Shown: in pieces, positions 1 through 10,800 of the stretch
How positions within the stretch are numbered: the stretch's first letter is position 1
Layout: each line of letters begins with the position of its first letter
Source: Allolobophora icterica
Lineage: Eukaryota; Annelida; Clitellata; Crassiclitellata; Lumbricidae
Direction of reading: 5' to 3'
Assembly (NCBI GenBank): GCA_963556255.1
Contig: OY744609.1
Span: 20,434,109 to 20,498,108 of the forward strand
Length of the DNA stretch: 64,000 nucleotides
The notes under the pieces: model-generated
The model's database searches: none
What the model was told of the DNA's origin: nothing
The model's input: the letters and a program-made list of their open reading frames with translations, nothing else
Program-made: the position numbers and the translations under genes

Positions 1-504
1 TTCGTCGGCTTATTAGGAATGATGTGTTATTTTTCTACTTTCCCTTGCAACTCTAGCAAATTTAGGCTGCACAGTGCTGTCAAGATTGATGATCATTATG
101 TGTTCACAAAGGGTACTTCGTCAATTTAGAGTATTTGTAAAGAAAATTGTAAATCTGCAAAGATCCTGTACTTGATTTGCATGGATAGCTTTAAATTATT
201 TTTGGAGTATTCTAAATATTGTCTAATTAAATTTTTACTTCATTTTGATCATGTCTGGACAGGCAACTGCAACAAAACAGTTCACAAAGGTTCAACTGCT
301 TCATATAACTTTGATCTGAAAATTAAAAATCTTGAACTACCTTTAATATGACATCTGCCTTAATTGTGTTGTGTTACTGCAAAATTTATTTTTAACACCT
401 GTTGCAGAAAAATGCCACTCAAAGCACTCCTGGTACAAGAACCAATATTAAGATACAAGTTTTCCAGCAGCTGCTACTGGCAACTTCTCCCTTATATCAA
501 GACC
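1..504. other. Unassigned AT-rich sequence
   Basis: No reading frame resembling a known family, no RNA gene and no clear repeat was seen. The 64-codon frame at 364-558 runs into the minisatellite that follows and is not credible as a gene. Confidence 0.4.
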
Positions 505-866
505 ACTTCCTTAGAGCATACATTACACTGCCTTAGAGCATACATTACACTGCCTTAGAAAATACAATACACTGCCTTACATCATACATTATAATGCCTT
601 AGAGCATACATTATAATGCCTTAGACCATGCATTACACTGCCTTAGAGCATACATTACACTGCCTTAGAGAATACATTGCACTGCCTTAGAGCATACATT
701 AGTAGCATTACACTGCCTTAGAAAACACATTACACTGCCTTAGAGCATACATTACACTGCCTTAGAGCATACATAAGTAGCATTACACTGCCTTAGAAAA
801 CACACTACACTGCCTTAGAGCATACATTACACTGCCTTAGAGCATACATTACTGCATTACCACTGA
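505..866. repeat. Minisatellite, about 22-bp unit
   Basis: About 15 imperfect tandem copies of a 22-bp unit of the type ACTGCCTTAGAGCATACATT are visible. Some copies read GAAAACACA or GAATACATT in place of GAGCATACATT, and two carry a short GTAG insertion. Confidence 0.9.
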
Positions 867-901
867 ACATTTGCAACAGCCTATCCCAACATTTGTAAAC
901 T

Positions 902-1117
902 GTGCACCCAATGACTGAAGGGCTTCAACTGCTCGGAGTGTGTGGGTGCCAAAATATTGATGGGGAACCAGTCATCTCTGATAGATTCCACCAGGATTCT
1001 CCAGTTTCACTTAAAGCTACAATAGATAGATGCCTTGGGCATTATGGTAACGGCACTATAGAAGTCGATGGAATAGATGAGATTGATATGTTCAGTTTTA
1101 TTGTACAAGCACATTAA
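902..1117 (+). other. Unrecognised 71-codon open frame
   Basis: An open frame of 71 codons with fairly ordinary composition (a GVCGCQNIDGEP segment followed by an acidic end) lies just left of a hAT-type element. I do not recognise the product. It has no visible splice partners and could be a remnant of a transposon or pseudogene, or chance. Confidence 0.15.
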
Positions 1118-1386
1118 GACCGGGAGCAAGTTTTAGTGCACTATTGTTTACAGTACTACCATAGGCGTAATTTACGGGGGCATAAGGGGTACCCGTACCC
1201 CGCACTTTTTGGACTAGAGGATACCGTACCCCCCACTTTTCATACCCATTGTTTTTGCCCAATATTATTTTATCTGAGGAAGCCCTCAAGATTCAAAACA
1301 ATTAATGAGCATTGTCATCAGTGTGATCACCATCATTATCACTCTCATTGTTATTATTTTTTTTTTACTAAATGAGGTGGCAATCT

Positions 1387-2520
1387 GTGAAATCATAATG
1401 CAGTTATTACAAGATGTTATAAGATGTTGCTATGGAAATATGCCCTGTATGAAATTACAGTGCGATTATTACAAGAGGCTGCTACTGCAATACATCCTCT
1501 GTGAAAATGTAATTACAATGCAGTTATTCCCAGAAGTTAAAAAAGGTTGCTACGGCAACATGCTCTCTATGAAATCACAATGCAGTTATTACAAGACGTT
1601 GCTACGGAAATGTAGCTTGTATGAAATCACAATGCAATTATTAGAAGAGGTCGCTAAGCAGCTAAGGCAATATATCCTCTATGAAATCACAATGCAATTA
1701 TTACAACACATTGCTACGGAAATATAGCTTGCATGAAATCACAATGCAATTATTACAAGAAGTTGCTAAGGGGCCGTCCATATATTACGTACGCAAAAAT
1801 TCGGGAAAATTGGACCCCCTCCCCCCCCCTGTACGCAAGCGTACTTTCTTCCGTACCCCCCCCCCTGCGTACGTACGCTTGACGCACACCCCCCCCCCCG
1901 AGAAGACCAGCCGCAGAAAGTGTCTCTCTGCACTTTAGGCCAGATTGAAGGATGAGTGAGGGCCAATATAGACAAATTATAGGTGTCTCGTTCACAGCAC
2001 AGAATAACTTCACATGGCTTTTATATCATGTAATAAAATGCCATCGGACGACTATAGGACAATACAGAGTTATAAATAGGCTAATGTGGACGTCATAATT
2101 CGAAATTTATTTTGCGTACGTACACATTTCGGCCACCCCCCCCTCCCCCCCGTACGCACCCGTACGCAAAATCGCCAAAATCTGACCCCCCTCCCCTCCT
2201 CTTTGCGTACGTAATATATGGACGGCCCCTAAGGCAATATATCCTCTATGAAATCACAATGCAATTATTCCCAGAGGTCAGACAATCGTTGCTACAGCAA
2301 CATGTTTTCTATGAAATCACAATGAAATTATTACAAGAGGTTGCTACGGAAACAATACTGTGTGAAATCACAATGCAACACGTCTTCTATGAAATCACAA
2401 TGCAATATTATTCCTAGCAGTATCATGCATATCCTCTGTGCTCTGTGAAGTCACAATGCAATTATTCATAGTGATAGCAGCATCCTCTGTGAAATCACAA
2501 TGCAATTACTTATTCCTACT
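1387..2520. repeat. Degenerate minisatellite, about 52-60 bp unit
   Basis: Repeated units of the form TATGAAATCACAATGCAATT, then ATTACAAGA, then GTTGCTACGGAAA. Copies begin near 1568, 1621, 1681 and 1733, and the array resumes after the inserted element that ends at 2229. Spacing varies by a few bases. The frames across it are repeat artefacts. Confidence 0.8.
1770..2229. mobile_element. MITE with TAA target duplication, copy A
   Basis: Terminal inverted repeats begin GGGGCCGTCCATATATTACG and the right end is the complement (the last ten bases are GGACGGCCCC). The trinucleotide TAA flanks both sides (1767-1769 and 2230-2232). It is inserted in a minisatellite unit that continues across it. 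The interior holds C-rich runs and several CGTACGTA motifs. A TAA/TWA duplication is typical of PIF/Harbinger elements; no transposase is encoded, so the superfamily is inferred from the duplication alone. Confidence 0.8.
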
Positions 2521-2727
2521 GGTAGCAATTGTATTTTGTAGTTACAACAATTTATATAGCATCGTTGGTAGCAAGCTACTTCTAGGATGCTTCACACGAA
2601 TGCAAGCACACTGCAGTCAGCGCAAAAGCTAATGCATTGTATTGTATTTTTAGTTTGGTAACCAAACATTGCAAGGATAAACAAAAAACAATGCTTATAA
2701 ACAATTAACATAATCTGGCTACACAGG

Positions 2728-2977
2728 CAGTGTTTAATATAGTCCCCCTCTTCTGGGGGGGGGGGAAACAAGGTTTGTGGGGGACTAACAACCGTCCGAA
2801 GGGTGGTAGCAAAAATTTGATGAGTTTTTTTAGGAATTCACCTCAGAAAAAGTTCATGACCTTTTTTTAGGAAATTCGTCTTTTCCCGGAATTTTTATCT
2901 AACAGTTCATATAATATTTTTATTTCTCTCTGGCTTGAGAATCCCCCCTCCCCCATAGGTGTCTAGATTAAACACTG
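2728..2977. mobile_element. hAT-type MITE
   Basis: The ends read CAGTGTTTAAT and ATTAAACACTG, followed inward by G/C-rich runs. CTACACAGG is present on both sides (2719-2727 and 2978-2986), giving an 8-9 bp target duplication. There is no coding capacity in 250 bp. Confidence 0.85.
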
Positions 2978-3187
2978 CTACACAGGAGACCCAAAAGGGG
3001 TCATAGAACCCGCTACCAGGGCCACCTGCTTTTGATGAAAAGCAGTCGATCTAACATCGATAGATATGTAGGCCTAATGGTAACAGTATACTTAACTAAA
3101 GACTTGATAGAATATCTGGAGGCTATAGGCTAACTGTGTATGGTCATTGTATTTCAGTTGATTAAACTGTGGGAGGGGTGCTAATTA

Positions 3188-3468
3188 GTGTCCCTCCAAC
3201 ATGGAAGACCCTAGCTTTTGCTTAAATGATCGTAGGTTGGGTAGTTGCTGAATTTATGGTGAATTTATTATTGTCGATATTATTATTTTTTATATTATTA
3301 TTATTAGTAGTAGTAGTAGTAGTGGTGGTGGTGGTGGTGGTGGTAGTGGTAGTAGTAGTAGTAGTAGTGTCCCTCGAACATGGAAGACCATAGCTTTTGC
3401 TTAAATGATCGTAGGTTGGATAGTTGTTGAATTAATGGTTAATTAATTATTGTCGCTACTATTATTAA
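3188..3468. repeat. 100-bp block duplicated around a microsatellite
   Basis: A block starting GTGTCCCTC and containing AACATGGAAGACC and AAATGATCGTAGGTTGG occurs at 3188 and again at 3366, an offset of 178 bp. Between them lies a (TAG)n/(TGG)n trinucleotide tract at about 3303-3368. Confidence 0.85.
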
Positions 3469-3907
3469 TTATCATTATTATTATTATTATTATTTGTAGT
3501 AGCAGTATCATCATTATTAAGCCTCTAATTATTATTAGGCCTATGCTTGTAATAGGCCTACAAGCGATGGCGTTATAATTATTTAGCAGCTGCGAAGCTG
3601 AAGCAATCCAGAATTTGGTACCCCCCACTTTTCTGGACCAAAGTTACACCTCTAACTACTACCATTGATCAATACATTGTGCATAACACAGTGGTACAAC
3701 ACAGGTAAAGAAAATGAAAAAGAAAACTTATACAAATCTATTGCATATATATGTGCTTTAAAAACTAAAACTTTGAAATTACTGTGGATACATGCACAAT
3801 CACAGACTTGCATAAATGTAAATTGCAAACAGAAATATGTAAACGTAAAAGTAAACTATATAGAAGATGCAAACAAAAACAAATACAGTATGCGGTACAT
3901 GCATTAC

Positions 3908-4749
<842 letters not shown>

Positions 4750-4827
4750 ATGAATTCCGCTGGTAGAATTCGTGTAGCGGGAGCATTTCTGCGGTTGAAA
4801 AGTGCCTCAACCAGGGCAGCGATTCAG
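4750..4827 (+). CDS. PCCA: PCCA exon 1: start codon and mitochondrial presequence
   Basis: Twenty-six codons starting at ATG and ending CAG before GTAATT. The peptide has five Arg and one Lys, no acidic residue and many Ala, Ser and Leu, which fits an amphipathic matrix-targeting helix. Phase 0 joins exactly to exon 2, 6.9 kb downstream. No similarity was needed to pick it, so it is less certain than the later exons, but the upstream in-frame stop, charge pattern and phase agree. Confidence 0.8.
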
Positions 4828-7800
4828 GTAATTTGCGCTTTAGGTGGGCCGTAAAACTTGCACGCAGAAAGAAGTGTTGAATTCAAAACTGGGACCTTTC
4901 AGCACGAGAATGGCGACTAACCTTCATACAACCTTGACATTGGACAACATATAAACAATAGATGTTTTGGGTGTCTATAAATCAAGCTGCGCAGATTAAT
5001 TGTGTTAGCCAGCATTCTATGAAACTAAAGCAAACTTTAAACCTTTTCCTTTTGAGCTGGAAATTTTTAGGTGTTGTGAAGTCGCGAGAAACAAACTTAG
5101 TCTGACCCCGCTGACCAAGACCTCCGACCGACCTTTCTTTGTGTTGGATCAAGGCCTACGCAGCCACGCGCAGGAACCCTGCCGTAGATTCGCGCCGCAG
5201 ATTTGCGATTTTCAGCCGCAGATTCGTTCTGCCGCTACAGAGTCGCCATCTGGCAGTTGACTATGTTATAGATCACTAAAACGTTCTAGCAATAATATTA
5301 AATGGACGTACAGGAATACAGCAACTTGTTAATGCAAATGGGCCTATATACGCCTATTAGCCTACATATAGGCCACTTATAGGCCTATATATGCGCCGTA
5401 ACTACATCCACATAATATTCAAAGACACGAATACGCCTCAATGACAGCCACACATTCAAATAGGCCTGAACATGCACCCATAGGGCCAGACCTACAACCA
5501 CAGATTCAACTATAGACCTTTATGTACGCCGACATAGCCAGCCACAGATTTAGTATAGGCCTATATAAGCGCCCTAACGACGGCCACAGATTCAACTAGA
5601 CCTTTCTATATATACGCCAACATGGCTAGCCACAGATTCGCCGGAACCACAGCCACAGATTCAGGATTGGCCTATATAAGCGCCCAACTACGGCCACATA
5701 TTCAACTAGACCTTTTTATGCGCCAACATAGCCAGCCACAGATTCAGCATAGTATATATAAGCAACAGACCTACAGCCACAGATTCAACTAGACCTTTCT
5801 ATACGCCAACATAGCCAGCCACAGATTCAGTATAGGACTATATAAGTGCCAGACCTACAGCCACAGATTCAACTAAACCTTTCTATACGCCAACATAACC
5901 AGCCACAGATTCAGTATGGGATATATAAGCAACAGACCTACAGCCACAGATTCAACCCGACCTTTCTATGCGCCAACATAGCCAGCCACAGATTCAGTAT
6001 ATAGTATATATAAGCGCCAGACGACCTATACAGCCACAGATTCAACTAGACCTTTCTATACGCCAACATAGCCAGCCACAGATTCAGCATAGACCTATAT
6101 AAGCGCCAGACCTACAGCCACAGATTCAACTAGACCTTTCTATACGCCAACATAGCCAGCCACAGATTCAGCATAGACCTATATAAGCGCCAGACCTACA
6201 GCCACAGATTCAACTAGACCTTTCTATACGCCAACATAGCCAGCCACAGATTCAGTATAGGCCTATGAAAGCGCCTGACCTACAGCCACAGATTCAACTA
6301 GACCTTTCTATACGCCAACATAGCCAGCCACAGATTCAGTATAGGCCTATGAAAGCGCCTGACCTACAGCCACAGATTCAACTAGACCTTTCTATACGCC
6401 AACATAGCCAGCCACAGATTCAGTATAGGCCTATGAAAGCGCCTGACCTACAGCCACAGATTCAACTAGACCTTTCTATACGCCAACATAGCCAGCCACA
6501 GATTCAGTATAGGCCTATGAAAGCGCCTGACCTACAGCCACAGATTCAACTAGACCTTTCTATACGCCAAAATAGCCAGCCACAGATTCAGTATAGGCCT
6601 ATGAAAGCGCCTGACCTACAGCCACAGATTCAACTAGACCTTTCTATACGCCAACATAGCCAGCCACAGATTCAGTATAGGCCTATGAAAGCGCCTGACC
6701 TACAGCCACAGATTCAACTAGACCTTTCTATACGCCAACATAGCCAGCCACAGATTCAGTATAGGCCTATGAAAGCGCCTGACCTACAGCCACAGATTCA
6801 ACTAGACCTTTCTATACGCCAACATAGCCAGCCACAGATTCAGTATAGGCCTATGAAAGCGCCTGACCTACAACCACAGATTCAACTATAGACCTTTATG
6901 TACGCCGACATAGCCAGCCACAGATTTAGTATAGGCCTATATAAGCGCCCTAACGACGGCCACAGATTCAACTAGACCTTTCTATATATACGCCAACATG
7001 GCTAGCCACAGATTCGCCGGAACCACAGCCACAGATTCAGGATTGGCCTATATAAGCGCCCAACTACGGCCACATATTCAACTAGACCTTTTTATGCGCC
7101 AACATAGCCAGCCACAGATTCAGCATAGTATATATAAGCAACAGACCTACAGCCACAGATTCAACTAGACCTTTCTATACGCCAACATAGCCAGCCACAG
7201 ATTCAGTATAGGACTATATAAGTGCCAGACCTACAGCCACAGATTCAACTAGACCTTTCTATACGCCAACATAACCAGCCACAGATTCAGTATGGGATAT
7301 ATCAGCGCCAGACCTACAGTCACAGATTCAACCCGACCTTTCTATGCGCCAACATAGCCAGCCACAGATTCAGTATATAGTATATATAAGCGCCAGACGA
7401 CCTATACAGCCACAGATTCAACTAGACCTTTCTATACGCCAACATAGCCAGCCACAGATTCAGCATAGACCTATATAAGCGCCAGACCTACAGCCACAGA
7501 TTCAACTAGACCTTTCTATACGCCAACATAGCCAGCCACAGATTCAGCATAGACCTATATAAGCGCCAGACTTACAGCCACAGATTCAACTAGACCTTTC
7601 TATAGGCCTATGAAAGCGCCTGACCTACAGCCACAGATTCAACTAGACCTTTCTATACGCCAACATAGCCAGCCACAGATTCAGCATAGACCTATATAAG
7701 CGCCAGACCTACAGCCACAGATTCAACTAGACCTTTCTATACGCCAACATAGCCAGCCACAGATTCAGCATAGACCTATATAAGCGCCAGACCTACAGCC

Positions 7801-10800
7801 ACAGATTCAACTAGACCTTTCTATACGCCAACATAGCCAGCCACAGAATCAGTATAGCATATATAAGCGCCAGACCTACAGCCACAGATTCAACTAGACC
7901 TTTCTATACGCCAACATAGCCAGCCACAGATTCAGCATAGACCTATATAAGCGCCAGACCTACAGCCACAGATTCAACTAGACCTTTCTATAGGCCTATG
8001 AAAGCGCCTGACCTACAGCCACAGATTCAACTAGACCTTTCTATACGCCAACATAGCCAGCCACAGATTCAGCATAGACCTATATAAGCGCCAGACCTAC
8101 AGCCACAGATTCAACTAGACCTTTCTATACGCCAACATAGCCAGCCACAGATTCAGCATAGACCTATATAAGCGCCAGACCTACAGCCACAGATTCAACT
8201 AGACCTTTCTATACGCCAACATAGCCAGCCACAGAATCAGTATAGCATATATAAGCGCCAGACCTACAGCCACAGATTCAACTAGACCTTTTTTTTGAAT
8301 CTGTGGCTGTAGGTCTGGCGCATGCATATATATACTATTCTTAATCTGTGGCGGCCTATGTTGACGTATAGAAAGGTCTAGTTGAATCTGTGGCTGTAGG
8401 TCTGGCGCTTATATATACTATATACTGAATCTGTGGCTGGCTATTTTCATATATAGGGAGGTTTATTTGAATCTGTGGCTGTTGGTCTGGCGCTTATATA
8501 TACGATACTGAATCTGTGGCTGGCTATGTTGGCGTATAGAAAGGTCTAGTTGAATCTGTGGCTGTAGGTCTGGCGCTTATATATACTATACTAAATCTGT
8601 GGCTGGCTATATTGGCATATAGAAAGGTCTAGTTGAATCTGTGGCTGTAGGTCTGGCGCCTATATATACTATTCTGAATCTGTGGCTGGCTATGTTGGCG
8701 TATAGAAAGGTCTAGTTGAATCTGTGGCTGTATAGGTCTGGCGCTTATATATGCTATATACTGAATCTGTGGCTGGCTATATTGGCATATAGAAAGGTCT
8801 ATAGTTGAATCTGTGGCTCTTGGTCTGGCGCTTATATATATAGGCCTACTATATACTGAATCTGTGGCTGGCTATATTGGCATATAGAAAGGTCTAGTTG
8901 AATCTGTGGCTGTAGGTCTGGCGCTTATATATACTATATACTGAATCTGTGGCTGGCTATTTTCATATATAGGGAGGTTTATTTGAATCTGTGGCTGTTG
9001 GTCTGGCGCTTATATATACTATTCTGAATCTGTGGCTGGCTATGTTGGCGTATATAAGGTCTAGTTGAATCTGTGGCTGTATACGTCTGGTGCTTATATA
9101 TACTATACTGAATCTGTAGCTGGCCTATACTATATACTTAATCTGTGGCTGGCTATATTGGCATATAGAAAGGTCTAGTTGAATCTGTGGCTGTAGGTCT
9201 GGCGCTTATATATACTATTCTGAATCTCTGGCTGGCTATATTGGCATATAGAAAGGTCTATAGTTGAATCTGTGGCTGGAAGAGTGTAGGTCTGGCGCTT
9301 ATATACTGAATCTGTGGCTGGCTATATTGGCATATAGAAAGGTCTAGTTGAATCTGTGGCTGTAGGTCTGGCGCTGATATATCCCATACTGAATCTGTGG
9401 CTGGTTATGTTGGCGTATAGAAAGGTCTAGTTGAATCTGTGGCTGTAGGTCTGGCACTTATATAGTCCTATACTGAATCTGTGGCTGGCCCAGTTGGCGT
9501 ATAGAAAGGTCTAGTTGAATCTGTGGCTGTATACGTCTGGTGCTTATATATACCATTCTGAATCTGTGGCTGGCTATATTGGCATATAGAAAGGTCTAGT
9601 TGAAACTGTGGCTCTAGGTCTGGCCATATATGGGCGCATATTCAGGCCTATTTGAATGTGTGACTGTCATTGAGGCGTCTTCGTGGCTGTAGGTCTGGCG
9701 CATATATATCCTATACTGAATCGGTGGCTGGCTATAGACGCCAATCATCATTGATATGACGGCGTTGTTAAATAAACGTATTTTAAGTAAGGTGGCTGGC
9801 TATGTTGGCGCATAAAAAGGTCTAGTTGAATATGTGGCCGTCGTTACTGCGCTTTTATAGGCCTATTCTGAAACCCTGGCAGTAACTACGGCAGGGTTCC
9901 TGCGCGTTGGCAGTATACGCGCAGGAACCCTGGAGTAGATTCGCGCCATAAAATAATATTTCGGTTATAGTCAACTGCCAGATGGCGACTCTGTAGCGGC
10001 AAAACGAATCTGCGGCTGAAAATCGCCAATCTGCGGCGCGAATCAACGGCAGGGTTCCTGCGCGTTACGCAGCCCGCATCAGCAACGTTTCCTTCCACTT
10101 TGAAACACATTTGCTTAATAATGCCGATATATAATTTTAATTCAGAAGAGTTTGCAATGCCACAGCCCCACAAGTACGAAATTTGGGGAGCAGTTTTGAT
10201 AGTTTTTTTAAACTGATACGGTTATGCAAAGGAGAAAATTTTTAGAGTTGATAGACGTGGACTTGCCTAAGTGGTCTTTGACACCCTTTGTGAATGCTAT
10301 CAGTGACGCGTTGGTGGTGCATCATTTGATTAAGAGTAAACTGATTCCCAAACATCAGTCATTGCATTATGCACAACTTTTTTAGATGCTTGTTAATGAC
10401 CCACACAAATGTGAAACACTGTCACATTTGAATTCTATGTATGTGTATTGATTTAACAATGTTCCAAGATATTGCTAAACTTTTACGCATTGTTCAAAGA
10501 CCTCAAATGTAATTATCCTTCTGAATTTATATAATCATGTGAGGACATTGTCAGGTTTAAGTTATTTTACAAACAGTTGATTGAAAAAGTCAGTGCCATA
10601 GTGAGAGGTGTTCCAGCAGTGCCATGGAACAGGGCACAACTCAAGAAGAGGGCTCAGATTTTGAGACAGAATGATTTAGTTGTTAAACTAATTACTTTAT
10701 CTTGAAATATAATATCCATTTAAAATGAAATAAATGTAATAAAATTAAGTGACAACAGGCAAAAGTGTATATATAATGTTAAAGATAAGATACCTTACAG

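Larger units (their letters stand above)
1160..3654 (+). mobile_element. Enlarged hAT-type non-autonomous element (CATAGGCG family)
   Basis: The left end begins CATAGGCGTAATTT and continues with the GGTACCCGTACCCC and CCCCCCACTTTT blocks found in the short family members at 42646 and 62861. The matching right end lies 2.3 kb away at 3614-3654 (GGTACCCCCCACTTTT then AAAGTTACACCTCTA). Flanking octamers AGTACTAC (1152-1159) and ACTACTAC (3655-3662) agree at 7 of 8 bases, as expected of an aged hAT target duplication. The interior is filled by a minisatellite, a TAA-type MITE, a second hAT MITE and a duplicated block. Two unrelated fragments remain possible. Confidence 0.55.
5166..10065. mobile_element. 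4.9-kb fold-back element made of mirrored satellite arms
   Basis: Both ends read ACGCGCAGGAACCCTGCCG inward (5166-5184 and, as complement, 10047-10065). Inverted similarity continues for about 100 bp with a few mismatches, including a GCCGCAGATT subrepeat. The interior is a satellite with an 84-bp unit, each holding two roughly 42-bp halves marked by CCACAGATTCA. From about 5450 to 8281 the units read one way; from 8295 to about 9840 they read as the complement. TACGCAGCC flanks both sides. This matches fold-back transposons such as Drosophila FB and sea urchin TU elements, whose long inverted repeats are built from tandem subunits. No transposase was found, so it is non-autonomous; a 9-bp duplication would also suit a Mutator-like enzyme. 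It sits in PCCA intron 1. Confidence 0.85.

Noticed and set aside
6265..6891. 208-codon ORF as a repeat-protein gene
   Set aside because: It lies entirely within a non-coding-type satellite of a fold-back element; the frame is open because the unit is 84 bp and nearly identical, and adjoining units of the same satellite have stops.
5450..9840. CRISPR-like array of regularly spaced repeats
   Set aside because: Units are contiguous without unique spacers, the array inverts midway, and the sequence is clearly eukaryotic.
5166..10065. Fold-back structure as pure assembly artefact
   Set aside because: The arms differ in length and sequence, and an identical 9-bp repeat borders the outer ends, which a mis-join would not create; long-read confirmation is still desirable.
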